From assembly GCA_016177065.1 (NCBI GenBank), contig JACOVZ010000050.1, positions 1 to 6,938 of the forward strand: a stretch of 6,938 nucleotides of DNA, written 5' to 3'. The stretch's first letter is position 1; each line of letters opens with the position of its first letter. A program made the position numbers and the translations under genes. The DNA is from Candidatus Wildermuthbacteria bacterium (GTDB taxonomy: Bacteria > Patescibacteriota > Minisyncoccia > Minisyncoccales > UBA10102). Below are positions 1 to 5,173 of this stretch, in pieces. The notes beneath the pieces are model-generated. The model did no database searches. It was not told the DNA's origin and saw only the letters and a program-made list of their open reading frames with translations.

Positions 1-1
1 A

Positions 2-85
2 GCTACCCAGCGGCCTTCCGTGGAAGTCATCACCGGTCTTATCAAGGCGAACATCACTGCCCGCATTGCATTCCAGGTTGATTAG
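2..85 (+). pseudogene. ftsK: FtsK/SpoIIIE translocase, end of motor domain, cut by in-frame TAG
   Basis: The frame is open from the window edge and gives ATQRPSVEVITGLIKANI, the hallmark end of the FtsK/SpoIIIE RecA-like motor, a hexameric ATPase that pumps DNA at the division septum. It continues to FQVD and meets TAG at 83-85. The same frame then resumes as QIDSRTILD...GAEKLLGQGDMLF, all conserved in FtsK. Family members typically read V-S-S-K-I-D-S-R here, so the TAG occupies one residue position with no length change. That points to a single base substitution (for example TCG or CAG to TAG), not an indel. Walker A and B and the membrane domain lie outside the window. Whether the stop is real, a strain variant or an assembly error cannot be decided here. 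Confidence 0.75.
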
Positions 86-148
86 CAGATTGATTCCCGA
101 ACCATTCTGGATTCAGCCGGAGCAGAAAAGCTGCTGGGCCAGGGAGAC

Positions 149-649
149 ATGCTGTTCATTTCAGCTGAAGTGTCAAAGCCCAAAAGAATCCAGGGGGCGT
201 TTGTAAGCGACAAAGAAGTGAAGAAAGTGGTAGCATGGATAGCAGAGGAGACCAAAGATATTGCAAGGCAGGAGATTGCCGAAGACGAGCTTTCCCAGAG
301 CGTAAGCGCAATTCTGGACTCCCCGGATTTTGCAGAGGAAGAAGACGATCCTTTGTATGAAGAAGCCAAGCGCATGGTTGTTGAGTATCAGAAGGCTTCT
401 GCTTCCCTGCTTCAGCGGAGGCTGAAGATAGGGTATGCGAGAGCCGCAAGGCTTCTGGATATTCTTGAAAACAAGGGAATCATAGGCCCGGCAGACGGAG
501 CAAAGCCAAGAGAAGTGTATTCGCATCCCGGCATCAGCCAGGCCCCAGCTCCCATTGAAGAAGCAGAGGAAATTGAAGAAGTCCGGGAGGAATCCGAAGA
601 AGAGAGGTCTCCGGAAGAAAGAGAAGAATCTAAGTGGTTCAGCCCGTAA
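149..649 (+). CDS. ftsK: FtsK C-terminal region with DNA-binding gamma domain (5' part interrupted)
   Basis: This 166-residue ORF is the C-terminal end of an FtsK-type DNA translocase. Residues 1-30 complete the motor domain (I-Q-G-A-F-V-S-D conserved). Residues about 31-66 are an acidic linker. Residues 67-124 form the winged-helix gamma domain: DPLYEEA, KASASLLQRRLKIGYARAARLLD, E-N-K-G-I-I-G, R-E-V. In the family this domain reads the polar KOPS/SRS sequences that orient translocation, and in many species it activates XerCD. Residues 125-166 are a Glu-rich, probably disordered tail. The ATG at 149 is the M of the conserved G-D-M-L, so it is an internal codon of the ancestral gene, not a natural start. 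AGGGAG at 141-146 lies only two bases before it, so re-initiation is possible but unproven. The coding frame upstream (2-82) belongs to the same gene. recA follows after 12 bases. Confidence 0.85.
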   Translation: MLFISAEVSKPKRIQGAFVSDKEVKKVVAWIAEETKDIARQEIAEDELSQSVSAILDSPDFAEEEDDPLYEEAKRMVVEYQKASASLLQRRLKIGYARAARLLDILENKGIIGPADGAKPREVYSHPGISQAPAPIEEAEEIEEVREESEEERSPEEREESKWFSP

Positions 650-661
650 TTAAAAATATCC

Positions 662-1669
662 ATGCCAAGAAAAAAAGAAGAAAAAAAAGAATCAGGGAAT
701 CTTGAGGAAGCCCTGGAAGAAATACGCCATCGCTTCGGGGAAGGGGCAATTATGACCCTGAACCAGGCAGCTCCTGTGAACGTGGATGTTATTCCAACTG
801 GCGCTGTTTCCATAGATATGGCTCTGGGGGTAGGAGGAATCCCAAGAGGGAGAGTGCTGGAAATTTACGGGCCTGAGAGTTCTGGCAAAACCACTCTTGC
901 CCTGCATGTGGTTGCCGAGGCCCAGAAGCAAGGCGGAGTGGCAGCCTACATTGACGCAGAGCACGCCTTAGATCCAGACTACGCAAAGAAGATCGGCGTT
1001 GACGTTGAAAAGCTTTTGATTTCCCAGCCAGATTCAGGAGAGCAGGCCCTTCAGATTCTTGAGACACTGGTAAGGTCCGGGGAAGTTGACGTGGTTGTCG
1101 TAGATTCTGTGGCGGCCTTGACTCCGAAGACCGAAATTGCGGGAGAAATGGGGGAATTCCAGATAGGGCTTCAGGCAAGATTAATGTCTTCTGCCTTGCG
1201 CAAGCTTTCGGCAATTGTCGCTAAGACCAAAACCTCGGTCATTTTCTTGAATCAAATACGCATGAAGATAGGCATCATGTTCGGCAATCCTGAAACTACC
1301 CCAGGGGGCCTTGCCTTGAAGTTCTATGCGTCCGTGCGCATTGAACTGCGGAGGGTGGCCCAGATCAAGCAGGGAGAGCAGATAACAGGGAGCCGCGTTC
1401 GGGCCAAGATCGTGAAAAACAAAGTCGCAGCTCCTTTTAAGACCTGCGAATTTGACATTTTTTACAACGAAGGAATCTCCGCGATTTCTGATATTATTAA
1501 CACAGGCATCAGAACCGGAGATATTCAGAAGGCTGGAAGCTGGCTTCAGTTCGGAGACGTGAAGCTTGGGCAGGGAGCAGACGGAGCGAAGAAATTCCTT
1601 ATTGAAAATCCTAAAGTCGCCAAAGAAATCAAGGAGAAACTACTTGGAGGTGGCGGAGAGAAGGCCTAA
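662..1669 (+). CDS. recA: Recombinase RecA
   Basis: RecA is the ATP-dependent strand-exchange protein that coats single-stranded DNA for recombinational repair and triggers LexA cleavage where an SOS system exists. The 335-aa length is normal. Visible motifs are Walker A GPESSGKTT (70-78), the catalytic Glu in YIDAEHALDP (E100), Walker B VVVVDSVAAL (D148), FLNQIR (195-200) and loop L2 GNPETTPGG (208-216). The C-terminus ends in a Gly run (LLGGGGEKA) without the long acidic tail of E. coli RecA. In loop L1 the usual G-D-S-H is G-E-F-Q (164-167). The ATG at 662 fits the family N-terminus, and the lysine/glutamate-rich first 12 residues are ordinary. There is no Shine-Dalgarno, and the 12-base gap after ftsK is AT-rich. 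The last 30 bases overlap rpsR on the opposite strand. Confidence 0.98.
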   Translation: MPRKKEEKKESGNLEEALEEIRHRFGEGAIMTLNQAAPVNVDVIPTGAVSIDMALGVGGIPRGRVLEIYGPESSGKTTLALHVVAEAQKQGGVAAYIDAEHALDPDYAKKIGVDVEKLLISQPDSGEQALQILETLVRSGEVDVVVVDSVAALTPKTEIAGEMGEFQIGLQARLMSSALRKLSAIVAKTKTSVIFLNQIRMKIGIMFGNPETTPGGLALKFYASVRIELRRVAQIKQGEQITGSRVRAKIVKNKVAAPFKTCEFDIFYNEGISAISDIINTGIRTGDIQKAGSWLQFGDVKLGQGADGAKKFLIENPKVAKEIKEKLLGGGGEKA

Positions 1670-1837
1670 GTGCCTTGCCCGTTTCACGTTCTTTGCCACG
1701 CTTCTCTGATGCGTTGCGCAGAGGCCGCTTTTTGTTCTCTTGCGTATTTTCCCAAGGCCAGAAATGAAGCGCTTGAGAGTGGCGGTTTCGCGATAATCAA
1801 TTTCGTTGATGTTTCTCTTGCAAAGATAGCATTCCAT
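1640..1837 (-). CDS. rpsR: Small ribosomal subunit protein bS18
   Basis: This 65-residue basic protein is bS18, which sits with bS6 and uS11 on the 30S platform. Conserved segments are IDYRETATLKRFIS (13-26), GKIRKR (29-34), CATHQRSVAKNVKRARHL (40-57) and a final L-L. Cys3, Cys6, Cys40 and His43 are kept, so this is the zinc-binding form of the protein. The usual family end is near the R-H-L-x-L-L motif. Here five extra residues (SATSK, 61-65) follow, encoded antisense to the recA Gly run. The stop is TAG at 1642-1640. It starts four bases after the ssb stop with no Shine-Dalgarno, so it is probably translated from the rpsF-ssb transcript. The other strand also has an open frame over this region, but it resembles nothing. 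Confidence 0.95.
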   Translation of the reverse strand: MECYLCKRNINEIDYRETATLKRFISGLGKIRKRTKSGLCATHQRSVAKNVKRARHLGLLSATSK

Positions 1838-1841
1838 ATAT

Positions 1842-2312
1842 TTAGAACGGTATGTCTTTTACGTCTATTTCTCCCTCTTCCTCAATAATCGGTATCTCTT
1901 CCTCGCCCGAGGTAGTTTCGCCTGCTGGCGGAACGGAGGAGGGTTCTTTCTGTTTCGGCTCTTCTCCTGAAGCCTGCCCTCCGAATCCCTTTGGACCGAG
2001 CTGGATATTCTCTCCGATGATCTCGGTTCTGTATTTTTTTACTCCCTGCTGGTCTTGCCAGGACCGAGTCTGAATCCTTCCTTCCACAAACAGCATATTC
2101 CCTTTTCTCAGATACTGGGAGGCGATTTCAGCCAGCCTTCCCCAGAGAACGACGGAATGGTATTCCGCGGCTTCCTGCTTCCCTCCTTCTGCGTTCTTCC
2201 ATGTTCTGTTGGTTGCCATTCTCAAAGAGCACACCTGCTGGCCTCCCTGGGTTGTCCGTAATTCGGGATTATCCGTGAGGCGGCCTATGAGAAATACTTT
2301 GTTGAGGTTCAT
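1842..2312 (-). CDS. ssb: Single-stranded DNA-binding protein
   Basis: SSB coats single-stranded DNA during replication and repair and recruits partners through its C-terminal tip. The 156-aa protein has an N-terminal OB fold (about 1-108) with MNLNKVFLIGRLTDNPELR, the W-K-N and E-Y-H-S-V-V-LWG segment, YLRKGNMLFVEGRIQTRSW and I-I-G-E-N-I-Q-L. A Pro/Glu-rich disordered linker follows, then the tip IDVKDIPF, which keeps the D-I-P-F end known to bind replication and repair proteins. The ATG (2312-2310) overlaps the rpsF stop as ATGA, which indicates translational coupling; no Shine-Dalgarno is seen. The rpsF-ssb-rpsR order is the classic bacterial operon and ties SSB supply to ribosome synthesis. 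Confidence 0.97.
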   Translation of the reverse strand: MNLNKVFLIGRLTDNPELRTTQGGQQVCSLRMATNRTWKNAEGGKQEAAEYHSVVLWGRLAEIASQYLRKGNMLFVEGRIQTRSWQDQQGVKKYRTEIIGENIQLGPKGFGGQASGEEPKQKEPSSVPPAGETTSGEEEIPIIEEEGEIDVKDIPF

Positions 2313-2737
2313 GCGTTCGGTTCTTTAAAGATTTCTTCAAGCTGCTTATCAATTTCTTCAGCGCTCATCTTCTGCCCTTCCTCAGTTTGAGCTGCAACCG
2401 GATGCCTCAGAGGAGAGAAGGAAGGGATTCTCACGGCTTTTGGCTTCTGGAATTTAGTGATCATTGCCCTCAATACTGTTTTTTCTTCCTTTACTCTTTT
2501 TTCTAACCCTTCAATAATTTCTTGAGGCGCCTTGAATTTCAAGACTGCAATCACAGCTGTGTTTTGCTTTTGTATAGCAGAAGGAAGAAAAACATTCTTT
2601 TTGACATCCTGTTTTTCAAGGATTCCTCCTTTTTCCTGAATCAATGCCGCAATGCCCTGCAGAAGGCTGTTTTGAGCGTCTTCTGTAGTGTCGCTTTTGA
2701 TAACAAGCGTAAGTTCGTAATCTTTCATGGGTCTCAC
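2309..2737 (-). CDS. rpsF: Small ribosomal subunit protein bS6
   Basis: bS6 binds bS18 and 16S rRNA on the 30S platform. The open frame begins with GTG at 2737, but ATG at 2728 (MKDYELTLVI) matches the family start, so the real protein is probably 139 aa. The ferredoxin-like core is visible: strand YELTLVI, a helix, GGILEKQDVKKNVF, strand TAVIAVLKFKA and helix PQEIIEGLEKRVKEE, then VLRAMITK. The Trp-Gly common in the second strand is absent. The core ends near residue 95, followed by a roughly 45-residue tail with a basic Pro-containing part (PKAVRIPSFSPLRHP) and an acidic helix (AEEIDKQLEEIFKEP), longer than in typical 95-100 aa bS6. The sequence is divergent, but context (ssb and rpsR downstream) makes the call firm. 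TGA overlaps the ssb ATG. Confidence 0.93.
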   Translation of the reverse strand: MRPMKDYELTLVIKSDTTEDAQNSLLQGIAALIQEKGGILEKQDVKKNVFLPSAIQKQNTAVIAVLKFKAPQEIIEGLEKRVKEEKTVLRAMITKFQKPKAVRIPSFSPLRHPVAAQTEEGQKMSAEEIDKQLEEIFKEPNA

Positions 2738-2765
2738 TGTATCACAATATTCCAGTTTCCGTCAA
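2738..2765 (-). promoter_or_regulatory. Possible rpsF-ssb-rpsR promoter
   Basis: On the minus strand TTGACG (2765-2760) is followed after 16 bases by GATACA (2743-2738), itself preceded by TGT, an extended -10 feature. The -35 box is good (5/6) and the -10 is poor (3/6). Transcription would begin near 2731, only a few bases before the preferred rpsF ATG at 2728, and no Shine-Dalgarno lies between. An alternative -10, AATATT at 2751-2746, would start the RNA close to the GTG at 2737. Confidence 0.3.
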
Positions 2766-2787
2766 TGCTTGGTATGATGCTTGTATG
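2765..2787 (+). repeat. 12-base tandem duplication at the mutase start
   Basis: ATGCTTGGTATG (2765-2776) is followed directly by ATGCTTGTATG (2777-2787), an imperfect tandem copy lacking one G. The junction of the copies forms the -10-like TATGAT, and the second copy supplies the predicted start codon. The other ATGs in the repeat (2765, 2774, 2777) are out of frame with the gene. Confidence 0.6.
2770..2778 (+). promoter_or_regulatory. Extended -10 promoter element for the phosphomannomutase gene
   Basis: TGGTATGAT is a TGn-extended -10 (TATGAT, 5/6 to consensus). The best-placed -35 (2750-2755, TTCCAG) is weak, as is common with extended -10 promoters. Six bases separate the box from ATG 2785, so the expected start of transcription falls at or next to the start codon. 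The RNA would be leaderless from 2785, or would have a leader of about 20 bases if translation began at ATG 2806. Confidence 0.45.
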
Positions 2788-4173
2788 GCAACTATTGAGA
2801 GGCTCATGTTCAGGGAATACGACATTCGGGGAAGAGAAAGCGATAAGGAGCTGAACGCTTCCTCTTTGGAGCTTTTGGGAAAAGCGTATGGAACCTTTCT
2901 TCTGAAAAAAGGCATTCATGAAGCAGTTGTCGGGCATGACAATCGGGCAACGTCAGAGGAGTTTTACAAAGCCTCAATAAAAGGGATTCTCAGCACGGGG
3001 TGCAATGCTATTGAAATAGGGCTTGCCACCACGCCCATGTTTTATTGGTCCCAGTATTACTTTAAGGCGCAGGGAGGATTAATGGTAACCGCGTCCCATA
3101 ATCCAGCAGGCTGGAACGGGTTAAAGCTTGCGCTTGGGTATTCTGCAACCTTGGACCAGGAAGAACTGCAAGAGCTCTACCAGACTATTCTCCAAGAGAG
3201 TTTTTCAAAAGGCGAAGGAAAGATTATAAGAAAAGAAGATATTTTTCCCGCATACCAAAAAGATCTTCTTTCAAGAGTTTCTGGAATTAAGCCTTTCAAG
3301 GCGGTGGTGAATACGGGGAACGGAACCGCGGGATTCTTCGCTCCCCAATTACTGAAGGCCACGGGATGCGAGGTTGTGGAGTACCTTACAAACCCGGATC
3401 CTTCGTACCCGAAATACACTCCGAATCCCGCAAAAGTTGAGATGATGGAGGATACCGGAGCCAAAGTAAAGGAGGTTAAAGCAGACTTTGGCTTTGCGTT
3501 TGACGGAGACGGAGACCGCTTAGGCCTGGTTGACGAGAACGGCCAGAACATATGGCCGGACCGCTACCTCATTCTTCTTTCAAGGCTTTTGCTCCAGAAA
3601 AAGCCAGGAGCCAGAATTGTGTTTGACGTGAAAGTTTCCCAGGCGCTCCCGGAAGACATTCAGAACCACGGAGGAGTTCCCATTATGTGGAAAACAGGGC
3701 ATTCCCACATTAAGAAAAAAATGCAGGAAGAAGGAGCTGCTTTAGGAGGGGAAATGTCAGGCCACATCTATTTCAAAGAGGGATACTACGGATTTGACGA
3801 CGCGTTTTTCGTAAGTTTGAAACTGCTTGAATATTTTTCAAGCCAAACGAAAAAAGTTTCGGAATTGATTGCCGGAACTCCCTATTATATCTCTTCTCCT
3901 GCGTTGCATGCTCCTTGCCCTGATGATAAAAAATATCAGGTGGTGGAGGAGTTAACCAAAGAATTTAAGCGAGACTATGAGGTTATTGACATTAACGGAG
4001 CCAGAGTTTTGTTCGGAGACGGCTGGGGATTGGTAAGGGCCACCTCCAACTTGCCTGCTCTTGTACTGCGCTTTGAGGCTAAAACTCAGGAGCGTTTAGC
4101 TGAAATTGAGAAAATCTTCAGGGATAAGCTTAAGAGATATGATTTCGTGGGCCAAGAGTGGGAAAGCGCCTGA
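2785..4173 (+). CDS. Phosphomannomutase/phosphoglucomutase (alpha-D-phosphohexomutase)
   Basis: This cytoplasmic enzyme interconverts hexose 6-phosphate and 1-phosphate through a phosphoserine, feeding mannose or glucose nucleotide-sugar synthesis. The 462-aa length and four-domain order fit the PMM/PGM (ManB/AlgC-like) family. Visible are YDIRG (12-16), the G-H-D-N-R substrate loop start (50-54), catalytic serine in TASHNPAGWNGLK (S104), the Mg-binding DGDGDR (240-245) and the sugar-binding GEMSGH (322-327). The domain 4 phosphate loop, normally R-x-S-N-T-x-P, is RATSNLP (418-424). Mannose versus glucose preference cannot be told from sequence, so no symbol is given. ATG 2785 gives a slightly long N-terminus; ATG 2806 (MFREYDIRG) has GAGAGG at 2797-2802 upstream and also fits. 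It is divergent from rpsF, and its TGA lies two bases from the trpS stop. Confidence 0.95.
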   Translation: MATIERLMFREYDIRGRESDKELNASSLELLGKAYGTFLLKKGIHEAVVGHDNRATSEEFYKASIKGILSTGCNAIEIGLATTPMFYWSQYYFKAQGGLMVTASHNPAGWNGLKLALGYSATLDQEELQELYQTILQESFSKGEGKIIRKEDIFPAYQKDLLSRVSGIKPFKAVVNTGNGTAGFFAPQLLKATGCEVVEYLTNPDPSYPKYTPNPAKVEMMEDTGAKVKEVKADFGFAFDGDGDRLGLVDENGQNIWPDRYLILLSRLLLQKKPGARIVFDVKVSQALPEDIQNHGGVPIMWKTGHSHIKKKMQEEGAALGGEMSGHIYFKEGYYGFDDAFFVSLKLLEYFSSQTKKVSELIAGTPYYISSPALHAPCPDDKKYQVVEELTKEFKRDYEVIDINGARVLFGDGWGLVRATSNLPALVLRFEAKTQERLAEIEKIFRDKLKRYDFVGQEWESA

Positions 4174-4199
4174 ACTTACAGAGGAAGAAATCCCACTTT
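4155..4199 (+). terminator. Inverted repeat across the convergent mutase/trpS ends, possible terminator
   Basis: AGAGTGGGA (4155-4163) pairs with TCCCACTTT (4191-4199), nine pairs including one G-U, around a 27-base loop that contains both stop codons. On the plus strand the stem runs into a T-rich stretch (TTTCTTTC, 4197-4204), which fits termination of mutase transcripts. On the minus strand no T tract follows. The long loop makes this weaker than a standard intrinsic terminator, and both arms are coding. Confidence 0.3.
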
Positions 4200-5159
4200 C
4201 TTTCGTACGTCTTCCATGGTGGATTCCGCAATAGATTGAGCCTTCATTCTTCCCTGCTTTATGATCTCATGTATATAGAGGTCTCTGCTTTTGAGTTCCT
4301 GGTATTTTTTTCTGAAAACCCCCAGTTTCTCAATGAGAAGCTCAGCTAAAGCTTTTTTGAAGATGGCGTATCCTTTGTTTTTGAATTTCTTTTCCACGTC
4401 CTTGGCTGGGATTCCGCCCATTAAAGAATAGATTGTGATAAGATTGGATATTCCGGGTTTCTTTTCGGGATTGTAGGTTATCTGTTTTCCTGTGTCTGTG
4501 ACAGCCCCAAGTATCTTCTTTTTAATGGAGTCAGGGTCTTCCAAAAGGGAAAGCCGAGAATCTTCCGGATCAGATTTTGACATCTTTCTTGCAGGATCCT
4601 GCAAAGACAGAATCTTCCCTCCGGATTCTGGAACCAGAGGTTCTGGCACCTCAAATGTGCTTCCGAATCTTGCGTTGAATTTCTGCGCAAGGTTTCTCGT
4701 AAACTCCAAATGCTGAATCTGATCTTTTACAACAGGCACCGCTTTTGCTTTGTACAAAAGAATGTCGGCAGCCATGAGTATTGGGTAGTTTAAGAGGCCG
4801 GCATAGAGCTCGCCCTTTTGTTTTTTCGCCTTGTCTTTGTATTGAGTCATGCGCTCCAAATCCCCTAGAGGCGTGATTGTGCTGAGAATCCAGGCGAGCT
4901 CTGCGTGTTCTTTCACTTGGGACTGCACGAAGATTGAAGATTTCTCCGGATTAATGCCCAAAGCAAGGAGTTCTACAACCTTGTCAAAAGTCGCCTGTTT
5001 CAACGCTTCAGGATCCTGGGGAATTGTTATCGCGTGAAGGTCTGCGATAAAAAACAGGGATTCATGCTGGTCCTGGAGCTTTACCCAGGACTGAACCGCC
5101 CCCAGATAATTTCCAAGGTGATAATTTCCCGTAGGCTGGATTCCGCTGATAATCCTCAT
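4176..5159 (-). CDS. trpS: Tryptophanyl-tRNA synthetase
   Basis: TrpRS is a dimeric class Ic synthetase that activates tryptophan with ATP and loads tRNA-Trp. At 327 aa it is full length and has close to standard bacterial numbering. Visible are GIQPTGNYHLGNYLGA with the HIGH-type H-L-G-N (14-17), FFIADLHAIT (36-45), P-L-G-D-L-E-R-M-T-Q-Y-K (97-108), YPILMAADILLY (125-136) with the Trp-sensing D132, DQIQHLEFTRNLA (146-158) and KMSKS (192-196). The GxDQ motif is VKDQ (144-147): the usual Gly is Val, encoded GTA, one base from GGA. The ATG at 5159 begins exactly at the family start (MRIISGIQPTG). It lies 14 bases after the rnj stop with only a weak GAAG upstream. The gene is probably read from rnj, from its own -10 box, or both. 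Confidence 0.98.
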   Translation of the reverse strand: MRIISGIQPTGNYHLGNYLGAVQSWVKLQDQHESLFFIADLHAITIPQDPEALKQATFDKVVELLALGINPEKSSIFVQSQVKEHAELAWILSTITPLGDLERMTQYKDKAKKQKGELYAGLLNYPILMAADILLYKAKAVPVVKDQIQHLEFTRNLAQKFNARFGSTFEVPEPLVPESGGKILSLQDPARKMSKSDPEDSRLSLLEDPDSIKKKILGAVTDTGKQITYNPEKKPGISNLITIYSLMGGIPAKDVEKKFKNKGYAIFKKALAELLIEKLGVFRKKYQELKSRDLYIHEIIKQGRMKAQSIAESTMEDVRKKVGFLPL

Positions 5160-5167
5160 ATATCTTC

Positions 5168-5173
5168 AGTATA
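5168..5173 (-). promoter_or_regulatory. Possible -10 box for trpS
   Basis: TATACT (5/6 to TATAAT) begins one base after the rnj TAG and ends eight bases before the trpS ATG. Transcription from it would start one or two bases before the start codon. No convincing -35 lies in the end of rnj, and there is no TGn extension, so chance occurrence is possible. Confidence 0.25.

Noticed and set aside
83..85. TAG reassigned to an amino acid (Gln would fit the FtsK context)
   Set aside because: rpsR and rnj end with TAG. rnj stops exactly after the usual RNase J C-terminus, and readthrough of rpsR would run on antisense through recA. Code 11 is the simpler reading.
412..813. Minus-strand open frame of 133 codons across ftsK and recA
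   Set aside because: Ser-rich translation typical of the antisense of Glu-rich coding DNA; the recA and ftsK frames are certain.
1661..1676. Hairpin AAGGC-CTAAGT-GCCTT over the recA stop as a terminator
   Set aside because: The stem is only five pairs and no T tract follows on either strand; likely chance.
1710..1735. TGCG-TTG-CGCA hairpin followed by a T run as a recA terminator
   Set aside because: Four-pair stem, the T run is eight bases away, and the bases are explained by rpsR codons on the other strand.
1670..1888. Plus-strand open frame of 72 codons after recA
   Set aside because: It lies antisense to rpsR and the ssb end, starts directly at the recA stop without a ribosome site, and shows no recognisable motif.
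2309..2312. TGA read as glycine, as in Gracilibacteria and Absconditabacteria
   Set aside because: TGA ends rpsF in a standard ATGA overlap with ssb and ends the phosphomannomutase at its normal length.
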